Shown: positions 12,086 through 24,771 of the stretch, in pieces
Layout: the number at the start of each line of letters is the position of its first letter
Numbering within the stretch: position 1 is the first letter of the stretch
Source: Pyrenochaeta sp. MPI-SDFR-AT-0127
Lineage: Eukaryota; Ascomycota; Dothideomycetes; Pleosporales; Cucurbitariaceae
Assembly (NCBI GenBank): GCA_020747015.1
Contig: JAGTJM010000005.1
Coordinates: 744,001 to 808,000 of the forward strand
Direction of reading: 5' to 3'
DNA length: 64,000 bases
Notes under the pieces: model-generated
The model's input: only the letters and a program-made list of their open reading frames with translations
Database searches by the model: none
Told to the model about the DNA's origin: nothing
Translations under genes and position numbers: made by a program

Positions 12086-14563
12086 CTTCGTTGAATGGTC
12101 CGTTTTGGCGTAGGAGACAAAGAGGATCTCGCGACACTCTCCAGGGAGCCAGTAGCAGTATACTTAGATTGGACGTTAGTAACAGCAGACCTCGCTGCGG
12201 TAACAGGGCCAGTTGGGCCAATACTTGTAGCAAGCTTAAGGCGGTGTTGCGGCAAGTGTGAAGGGGGTGAAGCGTGTGAAGTGTTGAAGTGGGCAGATAC
12301 CTGGTAGCAGATGCAGTTTGGTAGTGTAGTAAAACTGATTGAGTGAGCACAAAGATGAGATAGCTGCGTATCAATATGTGAAAACGATCGAAGGTGAAAG
12401 TCTAGGTGCCGCGTAGGACGCTAAGTTGCAACAAGCGAATTACATGGCTACCTAGATCAGTTGAATTTGCAATCGTGACATTAGGAAACTTATAGGCTTT
12501 CAAGGTAACAGACATCACCCGAAAACCTCCAATTATTCTCGATTGAGATGTATGTGGATATGAAATGTTAACTTGAAGGAAAGTGAAACAAGGTGATCAG
12601 ATAACTCGGTGCAAACACATCTGCGAGTGGATGGAGAATACATGGAAAGGCCATATAAGGAAATTTATACTTATGGACCACTGATGCTAGTTGGAGACGC
12701 AGTCATATCACCATGGTTGTTGGACTCAGGAATTCATGGTGTCATTCTTTCATTTACCTAAGCATTGCTCATATCCTAGGGATTGCTCATATGTGAGTGG
12801 TAACACGACGACTGAATGAACCCACAGACTGCGCACTGGATACTGATCTATTCTGAGGGAATGTAGTCTGGATATACACAAGAGTTAACACCGAGCTGTG
12901 ATAAAGCAGAAGGGTAGTGGACAAAGGATGTGTTCGCAACCCAAAATGGGAAGACTAAAGTACAGTGCGCGAGGAAATATATCTAGGCATGCGATGAGTA
13001 ACGCTACAATGCTCATCCCTACATGTTTGGTCAAAGCCATCAAAGTTATTCTCACTCGACTATGCTACTTGATCTATACAAGACAGTGGCGTTTGAAAGT
13101 TGAGGCTTTATGTTATTAGATATCTAGGGGCGTGATATGAACTTTGTGAGAACGCGGCTTATGGTGGTTGTCAAGATACCTTCCATGGCCTTCTGGGCTT
13201 GACATGGACGTGTTCTGATATGCTACGGGTGCCGGCCATTTGACTATGAGAGACACGAATATTGGGGTAGTCACAAGAACTTATTCTGCCAGACGGCTTG
13301 GCTAGAAAATAACGCATCCGATTGCTAGACCGATGACTTGTGTGTGGACGCTGAAGCCTCGTGCGGATTACGGTGTCGCCTTGGGGCGACAGGTAACAAC
13401 ATACTGTAAAGTGCAGGGCCATTCAAATTCCTATGATACCGTGCCTCACATCTTGGGTACAGCATGGTGTCGTTGCTCAGCACTGATCCTACTCAGCGCG
13501 TTGTGCAGATGCGCTGCTGGTTAACGGCGAATTGACTTGATCGAAAAAACAACAACAGCATTGATGAGACCACTGTAAGCATGAAAAGTATAGGGTCATG
13601 CCAGACTGTGCTCTGAAATGCTGACCGTAAGCTCGGTGGCATTATGCATCAATCACTCCCGTCTAGACTGTCTGCGATGGGTTTACCATTGCTACTACGA
13701 TAGTTTGTTCGCGTGGGCAGCTGATCAGTTTTCTTTTGAGCAAATGTGCATCTGCAGCTTTCATCCATGGCTATGCGTGTGCAGCGGGGATCCCGGACTC
13801 GACCACTATAACACTGCAACAATGCAGCTGACGATGATTTGAATCTGGCGGTGAGTCAAAAGCGCGAGGCCGCAGTAGTTCAGCGCTCACCAGCCACAAC
13901 ATGGCTGCCCTCCGCCTCAGGTAACCGCGTATCTGCAATCCGCGATCTGTCCACCTGGAGCATTATGCCCGTGACGTTGAGCCCAAGGCCTATCCATTGT
14001 GCAACCCAGTACATTTTGTTCAGAGTGCTGCGATTGATAGTGACATAGCATTGTGCAAACTGCTGAGCGCACCTGGTTGGCCCAGCCACACAGCGCAGTA
14101 GCGAAAGCGTGGCAATTTCTTCCACAACTCTAACCCTCGGCCTGCAGGTTCCACCTTCGGCTTGTCAAGTGACTGGACCTTGCAGCTATCCACTTACCGT
14201 AGCCTTTCTTTTCGGCTGCTTTGCCAAATCCTCTCAAGCCGGACAGAGCGTGCAGTGGCGGTGCTGCATGAACCTAAAGCCTCATCGGAAATCTTGGAAG
14301 TGCACGTCTTTCCCGACCGCTCGAGTCCCAAGGCACCAGCACCCTCACCTGGGCGGCCTCGACCTAACGATAAACAGTCATCGGGTTCATCCTAGTCACC
14401 GGCCTCATCTAGAACGCTGAAAGAATAAAATCCCTCTTTCAGGCTCGCCACTCTCCACCTCTCGGTGATCTGATATTATTCATACCCTTGGCATATTATC
14501 TTCACAACCATCATCCACTCCAATTGACTAAGATCATCAAACCCGCCAACCGAAACTTTGACC
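12086..14563. other. 2.5-kb intergenic region, no gene seen
   Basis: Upstream of both the Cys-pair protein (leftward) and the ABC transporter (rightward). No supported gene. A short duplicated ATTGCTCATAT word occurs near 12765 and 12783. The last 400 bases are probably the ABC transporter promoter and 5' UTR. Confidence 0.6.
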
Positions 14564-17203
14564 ATGGCTGTCACTCGCACGTCGGTTTCGCTGTACCCAG
14601 GTGTGGCACTTCTAGATTACATGCAGGCTCCTACTGTTGGCTTTTATTACATCGGAGCTTGTGCATTTAGTCTGTGCATCCTCCAAAAGTCAAGTTTAAT
14701 CACAAGTAAGAGGCGGATAGGCATACTGGCGCTCATGAGCTCCATTCTCCTGGCGTACATTACTGAGGTTCTTTACTATTTCAGTTGGTCGATAGCTGAC
14801 GCGGCTCATGAGGTACCCGAGCCTGCTGCGATACGATGTCTAGGCTCAATATTGCTCTGGAGCCCACTCACTTACTCAGTATGGATGAGCAAATGCCTCC
14901 GATGGCACCCTTACTTTGGCGCATTTGTTTTGCAGTTCGCTTTCGAATCTACAACCTACTTGATGGACGGCTCCTCCATCCCAGTGGCAGCTCGCTCAAC
15001 AAACGTTCCCTTCATCCTTGGCAGCATCAGAGCACTTGCATCCCTGCTTCTGATGGTTGACGCGTTCGCAATATTGATAACTCATCACGCGAAAAATGAA
15101 TCGAACATTGATGAAGAACGCCAGTCGCTGCTTGTAAAGCAAACAAATGACTCAGCCGGCCCACACAACAGTGCAAATTACGGTACTATTCCCCAGGAAG
15201 CCGCTAGCGATGACGAGGCAGGGCCTGCCGATCGTGATAAAGACATCAAAGAAAAGCAGGCGAAGCGACTCGAAGAGGAGGGTGGCTGGTTTGGGTACCT
15301 CAAGGGATTTGCGGTTTTCCTACCGTATCTGTTTCCGCGTGACGATTGGAAAGTCATGGGCTGCCTCATCCTGCGCCTTGTTCACATGATACAAGAGAGA
15401 ATTTTCAATTTGCTAACACCTCGACAACTTGGTATCATCACGAACAAGCTCCAAAAACAAGATGGTGTTATGCCGTGGAAAGACATATTGCTGTGGGTCT
15501 TGTTTACCTACATCAACAGCTATGCCGGCCTCGGTATAATTGACGGATTGGCAAATCTGGTTATATCCAATTCGGCATATCGACGTATCACCTTACTTGC
15601 CTATAAGCACGTTCTGGGTTTATCCATGGACTTCCACACCTCGAAGGACTCGGGAGAGGTTTTAAAAGCAGTGGAGCAAGCATCGTCTCTGAACTCGCTG
15701 ATCGAGATGGTCCTGTTTGATATCTGTCCCATTCTCCTTGACCTTGTTGTGGCAATGTACTATGTTACACATCTTTTCGATGCATACATGGCGTTCATCA
15801 TCCTTTTCATGGGAGCAGCGTATATTTGCATTGGATGGTATTTCACAACATTATCACAGCCAAAACGAAGGGATTACGTGGAGAAACAGCGAGCGGAAAG
15901 CTCCACCGTTAATGAAACGGTGCACAATTGGCAAACAGTGGCATATTTTAATCGGTTGGCTTTCGAGCACAATCGCTATGCGTCGAACATTATCAGTACT
16001 ATTCGAGCGCAATACTCATACTACTTTCGGTCTATGGGTGGCCATGCCGCTCAGGATGTACTCACGACTTTTGGGTTTGCGGGATGCTGCATCTTTGGCA
16101 TGTCACAGATCGTGACTGGACGGAAGCCTGTTGGTAATCTGGTCACTTTGATCATGTATTGGCATACAATGACCTCTCCATTATACGTCCTATCATATAG
16201 CTACCGGCATATCTCAAGCTCCCTCATCGACGCAGAACGCCTTCTGCAATTGCTCAATACCAAGCCCACCGTGGCTGACAAGGAAGGCGCCAAAGACATT
16301 GTAGTGCGTACTGGAGAGGTAGAGTTCAAGGACGTTGACTTCCATTATGATGAGCGGAAGCCAATAATCAAAGGCGTCAACCTCAAGGCCGGAGGTGGAC
16401 AAACAATTGCATTCGTGGGAGAGACGGGCGGGGGAAAGTCAACAATGCTCAAACTACTCTTTCGCTTTTACGATGTCACGGGAGGCTCGATCATGATTGA
16501 CGGACAAGACTTGCGCTCGGTCACACAATCTAGTCTCCGAGATGCGCTTGGACTCGTTCCCCAAGACCCTGTGCTGTTCAACCAGACGATCCGACAAAAC
16601 ATTCGCTATGCGAAGCTTGATGCCACCGACGCTGAGATTGAAGATGCTTGTCGCGCTGCCGCTATTCATGAGGACATCGTCGGATTTCCGGATAAATATA
16701 ATTCCAAAGTTGGAGAACGTGGCGTTCGATTATCTGGTGGTCAGCTTCAACGTATTGCAATTGCTCGAGTGCTCCTCAAAAACCCTAAAATTGTGCTCCT
16801 CGACGAAGCAACTTCAGCCATTGACTCGGCAATTGAAGCACAGATTCAAGAAGCTTTCCGCAAGCTCAGTCAGGGACGCACGACTTTCGTAATTGCGCAT
16901 CGTCTTAGTACGATTGTCGAGGCCGATCAGATACTTGTTATCGAGAAAGGACAGATCATTGAGCGGGGTACACATCAGGAGCTACTAGATGTGATGGCAG
17001 GCAAGTACTCTGAACTCTGGACGAAACAAACCGCTGGCCACATATCCACTGCCAATTCGAGCGCCCCATCGAAAGCGAATTCGACGAAAGGTGATGATGA
17101 GAACAGCACGCCATTAATTGACATCACACCCGCAGAAGAGGATTCGGCCAAAGCGACAGGCATAAGTGGGAGTGGTGTTGACGCGGTCGAAAAACGCAAG
17201 TAA
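14564..17203 (+). CDS. hmt1: HMT1-type vacuolar ABC half-transporter (879 aa)
   Basis: One uninterrupted exon. The ATG is at 14564 in the context GACCATGG. An N-terminal block of several hydrophobic helices (TMD0-like, residues about 20-190) precedes a linker, the six-helix ABC transmembrane domain (about 290-560) and one nucleotide-binding domain. The NBD is complete: Walker A GETGGGKST at about 619, Q-loop LVPQDP, signature LSGGQLQR at about 723, Walker B IVLLDEA at about 742 and the H-loop IAHRLST. Half-transporters with this TMD0 and length are the ABCB6/HMT1 subfamily. The S. pombe member moves phytochelatin/glutathione-metal complexes into the vacuole and gives cadmium tolerance. The Ser/Asp-rich C-terminal tail is not conserved in function as far as I know. 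The substrate here is inferred from the family. Confidence 0.9.
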   Translation: MAVTRTSVSLYPGVALLDYMQAPTVGFYYIGACAFSLCILQKSSLITSKRRIGILALMSSILLAYITEVLYYFSWSIADAAHEVPEPAAIRCLGSILLWSPLTYSVWMSKCLRWHPYFGAFVLQFAFESTTYLMDGSSIPVAARSTNVPFILGSIRALASLLLMVDAFAILITHHAKNESNIDEERQSLLVKQTNDSAGPHNSANYGTIPQEAASDDEAGPADRDKDIKEKQAKRLEEEGGWFGYLKGFAVFLPYLFPRDDWKVMGCLILRLVHMIQERIFNLLTPRQLGIITNKLQKQDGVMPWKDILLWVLFTYINSYAGLGIIDGLANLVISNSAYRRITLLAYKHVLGLSMDFHTSKDSGEVLKAVEQASSLNSLIEMVLFDICPILLDLVVAMYYVTHLFDAYMAFIILFMGAAYICIGWYFTTLSQPKRRDYVEKQRAESSTVNETVHNWQTVAYFNRLAFEHNRYASNIISTIRAQYSYYFRSMGGHAAQDVLTTFGFAGCCIFGMSQIVTGRKPVGNLVTLIMYWHTMTSPLYVLSYSYRHISSSLIDAERLLQLLNTKPTVADKEGAKDIVVRTGEVEFKDVDFHYDERKPIIKGVNLKAGGGQTIAFVGETGGGKSTMLKLLFRFYDVTGGSIMIDGQDLRSVTQSSLRDALGLVPQDPVLFNQTIRQNIRYAKLDATDAEIEDACRAAAIHEDIVGFPDKYNSKVGERGVRLSGGQLQRIAIARVLLKNPKIVLLDEATSAIDSAIEAQIQEAFRKLSQGRTTFVIAHRLSTIVEADQILVIEKGQIIERGTHQELLDVMAGKYSELWTKQTAGHISTANSSAPSKANSTKGDDENSTPLIDITPAEEDSAKATGISGSGVDAVEKRK

Positions 17204-18250
17204 TGCGGGTATGTGTACCACGGCTCGCCTAAGTATCTCCAGAGCGGGTCGCGGTCGCGAACCAAGTTTTGGATCTCAAATTCGACCCTGATCATGCTCG
17301 TTTTGCTCATTCACTGGTCTGTACCAATCGGCCATAGGAAGCGTTGGTTCCAGATAACCGGACACTCCCGTGGATCTCGATTTATCCGACATCATGCGAA
17401 GATTCGAAAACTGCTCCCAAGGTTGAAAATATCTGTGGGAGCAATAACGGAATAGCCTGTGTGGATTACTTTTTCATTCCGGAGCATGTACTTTACATCG
17501 CTGTAACTAAACAGTCAGGAGAATAGTGACGTAAAGATGTTACTATGAACTGAATATGATACTGTAACATGGTCTTCGGCTCCTCCATTGCTTGAGATCA
17601 ACGATCGGCCGTGAGGCTATTCCGCAAAGTCCAAATATCAGAGAGACAGGCGTGGCCTTCGCCACATGTGGTTAGTTGCCTTTGGAGTTGTGATAACATG
17701 AGCTGCCCGAACTTCAGGCTACGGGCGCAATTTCGACATAGTAATGCAGTTATGAGAAGCTCTTCGAATTAATTGTATCTTTATATGGAATTGTATGTGG
17801 GAAGGTGGGGAGGGCGCGCTCAGAGGCACTCATCGCTCCGTCCTAAACCCGGCAAATAAAACGCGAAAAGAACCTGCCTATATTGCTGCATGTGAGCCCA
17901 GTGAACAAAACTATCAACAACCTATGTGGACGTACTACTCGTCTGCTGTCTGACTTAGAACAACCAACAGATCAGCTTGATCTCAAGTCGGAGGAACCCA
18001 TTTCATTGCTAACGCCAGAAAAGGAAAGCGGGGCGAACAGTTCCTCCGCGCACCGACCGAACGGGCACGGACATCGAGGTCTTGAAACGGCGCGTGTGTG
18101 GCCAAAGCCGTGTGACTACATAGGCAGCCCAATACTTTCTCAAAGCATTCGCTCTTCTTCCTCTTCCTCTTCTTCTCCTTCCCTATCTCTCCGCTTTGTG
18201 TAGTGCTTTGTGCTTTGTCCGTGTAGAAACGCACCCTCTGCAGATCAGTC
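17204..18250. other. Intergenic, ABC transporter 3' side and P450 promoter
   Basis: No supported gene. The right end carries the pyrimidine-rich tract listed separately. Confidence 0.6.
18151..18190 (+). promoter_or_regulatory. CT-rich tract upstream of the P450 gene
   Basis: About 40 bases of almost pure pyrimidine (TCTTCTTCCTCTTCC-type) end 60 bases before the P450 ATG at 18251. CT-rich blocks just upstream of the transcription start are common in filamentous fungal promoters. The role here is inferred from position. Confidence 0.4.
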
Positions 18251-20014
18251 ATGGCGCTTGCCAAACGAGTACTTCTCGTCTCTTCATTAGTTCTGACCTT
18301 TCTCAGCTTTCGCTATGCGCCGCTAGTCATCATATTTCCGCGGAGTTACTTTTGGAATATTGTAGCATTATTCTTGATACATATTTTTGCGCAGTTGGTC
18401 TGGTCAATTTTTGTATATCCGTTGTTTCTGACCCCCCTGCGTCATCTGCCACAGCCTCCGGTAAGTTCCAATTCCGAGTATTATGAAAAGAGTTTCTCAG
18501 CGCCAACGAGCATGAAAAATAGGACCCGCATTTTCTCCTAGGCCATTTCAAGAGAATCTTCAAAGACCCAAGTGGCGAACCGCAACGGGACTGGATAGAT
18601 ACTGTGCCAAATGATGGCGTATTGTACTACCGATGGTTGTTCAACGAACCGCGTGTGTTGTTGACCAATCCGAAGGCGCTGGGCGAAGTGCTTGTTCAGC
18701 GAAACTACGATTTTGTGAAGCCACAAAGATTAAGCAGTGGGCTTGGAAGATTGCTTGGGGTAGGCATACTCCTTGCGGAGGGGGATGAGCATAAAGTACG
18801 CACTCGATTATGGAGAGCTGGAGGGTAACACGACTGATATTGAGTAGCGTCAAAGAAAGCTTTTGATGCCTGCTTTCTCGTTTCGACACATCAAGGATTT
18901 ATACCCGGTCTTCTGGAGCAAAGCACAGGAGATGACGAACCAGATATCGACAGTCATTGAATCAAGCCCAGATTCATCATCAATTATAGAGATCCGCGAC
19001 TGGGCATCTCGCGCAACACTTGATATCATTGGCCTGGCAGGCATGGGCAAGGACTTTGATTCACTGACCAATCCTGAGAACGAGCTAAACGAAACTTACA
19101 AGAAAATTTTTGCTGGAAGTCGCAGAGCTCAGCTGGTTCAACTGGGATTGAATATGCTTCCACACTGGTTAGCTGTCAATCTACCCTTGAAGCGCAACGA
19201 CGAGATCGGGAACGCGCTCAATACCATCAAGAAAGTTGCTAGGTCATTGATACAAGATAAGCGCAGAGAGTTGGAGAATGGTGTGATGAAAGGCACGGAT
19301 ATTCTCTCTGTGGCTATGGAATCTGGCGGCTTCAGTGATGACGACCTCGTCAACCAACTCATGACTTTCCTCGCTGCAGGTCACGAAACTACAGCCTCAG
19401 CAATGACATGGGCTGTTTACTGTCTCTGCAAACATCCTGAAGTGCAGATCCGCCTACGACAGGAAATTCGCGCGGAATTGCCTGTGTTGGTGGAAGCAAA
19501 TGGCCAGATCTCATCCACTGACATTGACAGACTGCCGTATTTGAATGCTGTCTTGCAAGAGACTATGCGCATATTTCCACCTGTTCCTCTCACCCTTCGC
19601 GAAAGCGCACAGGACACAACCATTCAAGGCCAGTTTGTCCCAGCTGGGACTACTGTTATAATCTGCCCCTGGGCCATTAACACCTCGACACATCTCTGGG
19701 GCGACGACGCACGAGAATTCAATCCAGATCGTTGGCTCGGCACGGGTCGTGCGAACACTGGTGGTGCGGAGTCAAACTATGCGATTACGACATTCCTACA
19801 TGGCCCGCGTAGCTGCATAGGCAAGGACTTTGCGAAAGCAGAGTTTGCGTGCTTGGTGGCAAGTCTGGTAGGAAGGTTTGAGTTTGAGTTCGAGGAGAAA
19901 GGGTACGAGTTGGAGATTCAGGGAGGTATTACAGCTAGGCCCAAGGGCGGTTTAAGAATCAGGCTAAAAGACGTTGGTGGGGCTGGGAATGAGGAAACGT
20001 TTTCGTGCTTGTAG
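18251..20014 (+). CDS. Cytochrome P450 monooxygenase (549 aa)
   Basis: Three exons: 18251-18460, 18523-18795 and 18848-20014 (introns 62 and 52 nt). The 3' site at 18522 is chosen because the nearer CCTAG at 18541 breaks the frame and 18522 keeps the PxxxFLLGHF region. Residues 1-60 contain two hydrophobic segments and a Pro-rich hinge (LRHLPQPP), an ER membrane anchor. The catalytic set is present: I-helix AAGHETT (about 337), K-helix ETMR, and heme loop FLHGPRSCIG with the Cys ligand at about 484. It is a class II fungal P450 that would need NADPH-P450 reductase. The substrate is unknown and the CYP family is not assigned. It follows an HMT1-type transporter on the same strand, but nothing shows that the two work together. 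Confidence 0.88.
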
Positions 20015-20582
20015 TGATCCTTGGAGATGAGTAAGTGTGAACAAATTGTACCATAGTAAACAGTCATGGAACCTGTGAGGAATATCACACTATCTTGCTA
20101 CCAGATAAGTAAAAGACCCCCTTAGCAAACATGTATGTATAGACATTGGAGCGAAACTATGTTATAATACACTATTGCACAAGGGCCACAACAGAGTTGC
20201 AGAAATCTTTCTTCGTAAGAGATGCGGATGGTAGGAAACATACTTGTTGCCGGCTATATGGGAAGCACCAGATTCACCTTGCTGGTGGAGCTTCACGAAA
20301 ATTTGATTAAGCTGATTCACCATGTTATCGACTGATAATGAAAGCGACAGAGAATTTTGATATAGTCTCTTAGTATCATGATTAGATTTGAAATCCGATA
20401 CTTTCGACCAAGCTTGCTTTCAATCGTAGCAACTGTACAGAATGGCCATGTCAGGATTGGTTGCGTGCCAACGCAGCTTACTTTCTTTGTGCCAGATCAT
20501 GAAATGCCGTATCCTAGGGAAAAGAGGTATCATGTTCCAATGGTGCAGTCACACCAACTCGACTCTTTTGCTATACCGCTTC
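20015..20582. other. Convergent intergenic region, no gene seen
   Basis: Between the 3' ends of the P450 and PEBP genes. It is AT-rich and without a supported open frame. Confidence 0.6.
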
Positions 20583-21275
20583 TCACAGCTCATCTTTGCT
20601 ATCCTTCCAACCATCCCCGACCCCTCGCATCCACTGTATACCAACCAATTCCAACCCATGCCTATTTACAAATTCCTCGGCCCTAAAACTCCTTCTATCT
20701 ACAAATTCCTCTCCACCAACATCATTTTTCTCCAAATTCAAGCCCTCTGGCTCTTTGAACAGCAGGAACAAGTACCTGTGCGGACCACTCTCATCTTTCG
20801 GTCCAGGGGCAAGATACTGTGTCAACGTTGTCCCAGATTTGGTAATGTCGGAAGATGCAGTAGAAGATATCTTTGTAACGACCCAGTGGCGCCAGTATCC
20901 GAACTTGGGGTCTGCCGGGGTTGGCGCGTCAGGGTCGATAAGAAAGAAAGTGAAAGACTGTGTCCTCAAACTCGAAGTAGTGGAGGTGATGGAGATGGTG
21001 GGCTGCTCTTTTACATCACTGACACGAACAAAGCTGCCATTTTCCGGCTCTATCGAGGGAAATTTGACACTAATGTCGAAAGTGGGTCTGAAGCTGTCCG
21101 GGATGACCTTGGACGGCAGGAGGTTTGCGCTTCGCAGCGAGTCGATCAGGGCGTTCGCGGCCATGCTTATGGTTCGGACCGTCCTTGGGGGTAATTGTGA
21201 GTGTTTGTTGGTTGCAGGAAAGTCATCGGGTTCGAGGTGCTCGGGGGAGTTTTGTTGCGTGACTTTTCTGGGCAT
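20583..21275 (-). CDS. PEBP-family protein (carboxypeptidase Y inhibitor/Tfs1-like), 230 aa
   Basis: Single exon. The phosphatidylethanolamine-binding fold is shown by DPDAPTPADPKFGYWRHWVV and by GPHRYLFLLF, the two conserved parts of the anion/phospholipid-binding pocket. Yeast Tfs1 of this family inhibits vacuolar carboxypeptidase Y and Ras-GAP. Two starts are possible: the ATG at 21275, or the in-frame MAANALIDSL start at residue 38, which fits the usual PEBP N-terminus better. The extra 37 residues are Pro/His/Thr-rich and not clearly a targeting signal. The gene converges with the P450. Its function here is inferred from the family. Confidence 0.85.
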   Translation of the reverse strand: MPRKVTQQNSPEHLEPDDFPATNKHSQLPPRTVRTISMAANALIDSLRSANLLPSKVIPDSFRPTFDISVKFPSIEPENGSFVRVSDVKEQPTISITSTTSSLRTQSFTFFLIDPDAPTPADPKFGYWRHWVVTKISSTASSDITKSGTTLTQYLAPGPKDESGPHRYLFLLFKEPEGLNLEKNDVGGEEFVDRRSFRAEEFVNRHGLELVGIQWMRGVGDGWKDSKDEL

Positions 21276-23509
21276 GCTCGTGATTGGCGGATAAATGGTG
21301 ATGTCTTATTTTGGGCTCCGCTTGCGCTTGGCCACACTTAACAAGGCATGACTTCGGTATGTATTTTCGGTAGGAGCAAGACTGTATACGTACATGTTGA
21401 AGAGTTTGAGGAAGTAATCATTGACATAAAATCGGCGCCGAAGGGTTGGGCCAAGTTTCTTTCTCTGTCGATGCTAAATGAAATTTAGTCGAGCATTTGA
21501 GCGCAACGGCAGTAAACGTGAAGTCCAGGCCACTTTGCTTTGACACTTAAACATTATGTTTTTGCTGCTACCGTGAACATTTATTGCGACCAGGAGTGGC
21601 TTGGAGATAGGCATGAGCACCGTCTGGGTTTAGCGATCATGCCTGACACGGGGCCTAATCCTGTCGTTGTCCGTTCTGTGATAAAGGAACTCTCTCAGTA
21701 GTGCTTGCCGCTGTGCAAATTATTGTTGGTCCAGTTGTTCATTCTCAGCAAGTCATTCGCGCAAGGTCTAAGTCACGCCTCTGTCCTCATCGGAAACGGC
21801 TGTCATGCCCAAATAAAGTGGTCAGCAGTGCCATTGTTTTCGAAAGTCATAGACCATTCAAACACGATCGTTGTTGCGATGCTGGGGCAGTACCTGTGCC
21901 AGGATTTTGGTCCCTGGTTGGCAGAAAAGTCATCTCTCATTCGACGTCTGTAAATTCAGAGTGTTGAGACGAAACAGATCTGAGAGCGGCGCAGTACAGC
22001 TCGCCTGATGTAGGAAGAGCATGCTATTTTGGGATATGGCTGGAGCGGTATGCAATGGAGTGGCCCCAACTTGGCTCCGTGTCCATCCACCAAATACTGT
22101 ACTTCGCGTTGAATGCGAATGTATCTTCCTCAAATATGCCAACCATGTTTAATTCGTATTCTTGATATACTCTCTTCAGCTACCGCGTCGATGTTCGGCG
22201 AGTGTCACCCTGTACGAATGGTGGCTGAACCATGATTGCTGCTCAGCCCTGTGCTGCGCCTCACCCTTCCCGCGCGACACCAAACCCTCCACGCCGCGAA
22301 CACGTTCGATTGGCCAATCTGCTTTCTTGTTTCTGCCCGAGCGCGAAACCGGCACCACCCTGTAATTGTTCAATAAGTGCCTTTCTGTGTCTAGCTAATG
22401 TGACAGGAGCTGTGCCGCGAGTGGTGACGAGGTTGGGTTGCTGGAAGGGTTGTGCTGGTAAGTGAGTGTACTATGCTAGCAGCGGCAAGGGAGTAGCTCC
22501 AAGCAGAAGGAGCCATTGGGTATGGCATATAGAGATGATGAAGACTTGAGCAGTAGGAGATGGATCCCGGTTGAGCGACACAGATTCGCTTCGGCAGCAA
22601 TAGTGGCCCGAAGCGCCAGTCGTGAGGGCGCTGCACACGTGGGAGCTGAACCAGCAATCAGCAATGCGCTGGCAAAAGTGCGAAGGCAATGGATATCTAA
22701 CAACAGCGGACAAGGCCGACGATCGCCTCTATGTATCTGTTTCAGAGCCTCGAGGTGCAGGAAATAGGCTTGACCGGTGAGGCTGCAGTGCATTGGGAGC
22801 TGTGTCTAGGTGCATGCCCAGGTGTACGTGCAGGTGGGACCGGTGATAACAAGTCGGTGAAGGTCCACCGGAGGTTATGCACGAGCGCATCGCCATGCAT
22901 GCAAAGCAGAGCGTCGCTTGATCATGGTGAGGGTTTGACATGCATTCGGATGCCGTGGATGCAGATTGAGAAAGCGGGGTTGGATGCTGGTCAAAGGCGT
23001 GCAACCTGGCATACCCTCGATCCGTGAAGACGACAGTGACCATGGTGCAATTCAAGTGACACTTGTTGTCTACCGACAGTGCGCGATTTCGCCGAACCGT
23101 TGGCTTGGACCATGATCCTGGTCCAAAAGCCTTTGGAACGCAGTACTCTCCAAGCCGAATCAAGACCAACAGGACGGCAGCTTTTGGGCATCGTGGGGCT
23201 TCGACCGCTGATCTTCAACACCAAGTCTCTCTGCCGGCCATGGGATCCTAGGACGTCCATTTGACGTGTTCAGCGACCGAGTCAGCCGTCTTTCTACTTT
23301 CTTTTCAAGAACAATTTTGCACTAAAGCATTGCACTTTGCAATCAAGACTTGCAGTGCAACTTTTAGCGCTCTAATATCATGGCACAGTTTTGGGGTGAT
23401 ATGAGAAGTCAGCTAGAGAGGAATGCAAGGGCTTTTGCCTCAAGTGCACCCTACTCTCCTGAATATGCTGCCATGGGAGCGATGCACCGTACACCCCACC
23501 CCCCCGCAC

Positions 23510-23632
<123 letters not shown>

Positions 23633-24412
23633 CCCCGCTCTCTGTGCACACCCTCCCGGCTTCCGTTCCCTCCCGCTCCCACCACCACCACAATGAGTCT
23701 TCGTCAGGCGTCCCACTGCCCTTGGACCCTGACGTCCACCCATGCCCCGCCATACACGCGTAGCAGTCGGCCATCCACGCCTTGAAAACCTGGCCCAGCT
23801 GATGACGCTCATGTCGCTTCTTGGTCCACCATGCAGTGAGGTGGTGGCGTAGGGTGCAGACACGGCCACTTTTCAGGGTTTCGGCTCAACATGGTTATGC
23901 GCAAACGCGAACTTGCCCAGTTGCTCATTGTTCTGAGCAAAAGTGGCCTGGCGAAGGCGCTTGCTACTGAGGGTGTGCATTTTGTCGCTTGCTGTACCGA
24001 CAAAACAGGGAAGCGCGCCCTGGGCCGTCATTCTTTTGCATCCTCGTATTCGGCACCGTCGATCAATATATTCCTGGCCACATGAGCCATATCGTAGCCG
24101 ATGTGAGAGCGATGTGGTAGCGACGCTGCTGGGGATGCACAGGCTTGCTTGCGTGCTATTGGCTATTGCACGGCGGAAGGAGCCACCGCGGCGCACGCAT
24201 CAGTCATTGTGTGTATGACTGTTTCAGAGGAATGCACCTTGAGGGCTGTCGCGAGTGCAATTGCGCGGAATGTAACAAGACTGTCTGCACAACAAAAGAG
24301 CGACACAAGAGCAATCAGGCACGGTGGTCCAAGGCAGGATGCTCAAATTACTTTCATACTGAATTTACACTATTAACTCGGTGCTCTCATCGACATCATG
24401 TCCACCATGGTT

Positions 24413-24437
24413 CCATGGTTCCATGGTTCCGCTCCCT
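24413..24437. repeat. Short tandem CCATGGTT x3
   Basis: Three consecutive copies of an 8-bp unit containing the palindrome CCATGG. No known role. Confidence 0.8.
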
Positions 24438-24771
24438 TGCCTCGACACCACGTGGGTGGAGGCTTACCATAGCCCAATTCCTTTGGGCCCTTTCCTTTCC
24501 ATCCTAATCTCACCGAAACTTTTGCAAACAGCACGGCTGCGCTTTTTCCTGAAAGCAGAGCATTCGAGACCTCATATCAAATTGTTCATGCTTGAGAAGT
24601 ACAATGGTGGAGGTGGAGGTGGATTGGTTCGGAGCTTGTTTTCCTCTTTTCGCATCCGTGGAAGCGTCGTAGCGTCGACTGGCCTTTTTAGCCGTGTCAT
24701 GGTGAGGCGTGCGAAGTGATTGGTGTAGTGCATGTAGTAAACAAAGTCAAAAGACTTGATCCAAAGGCCTT

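Noticed and set aside
18523..18541. CCTAG at 18541 as the first P450 intron acceptor
   Set aside because: It puts exon 2 out of frame. The acceptor at 18522 keeps the frame and the expected FLLGHF segment.
20442..21294. Plus-strand frames of 250 and 232 codons at the PEBP gene
   Set aside because: They overlap the PEBP coding sequence on the other strand, which has clear family motifs.
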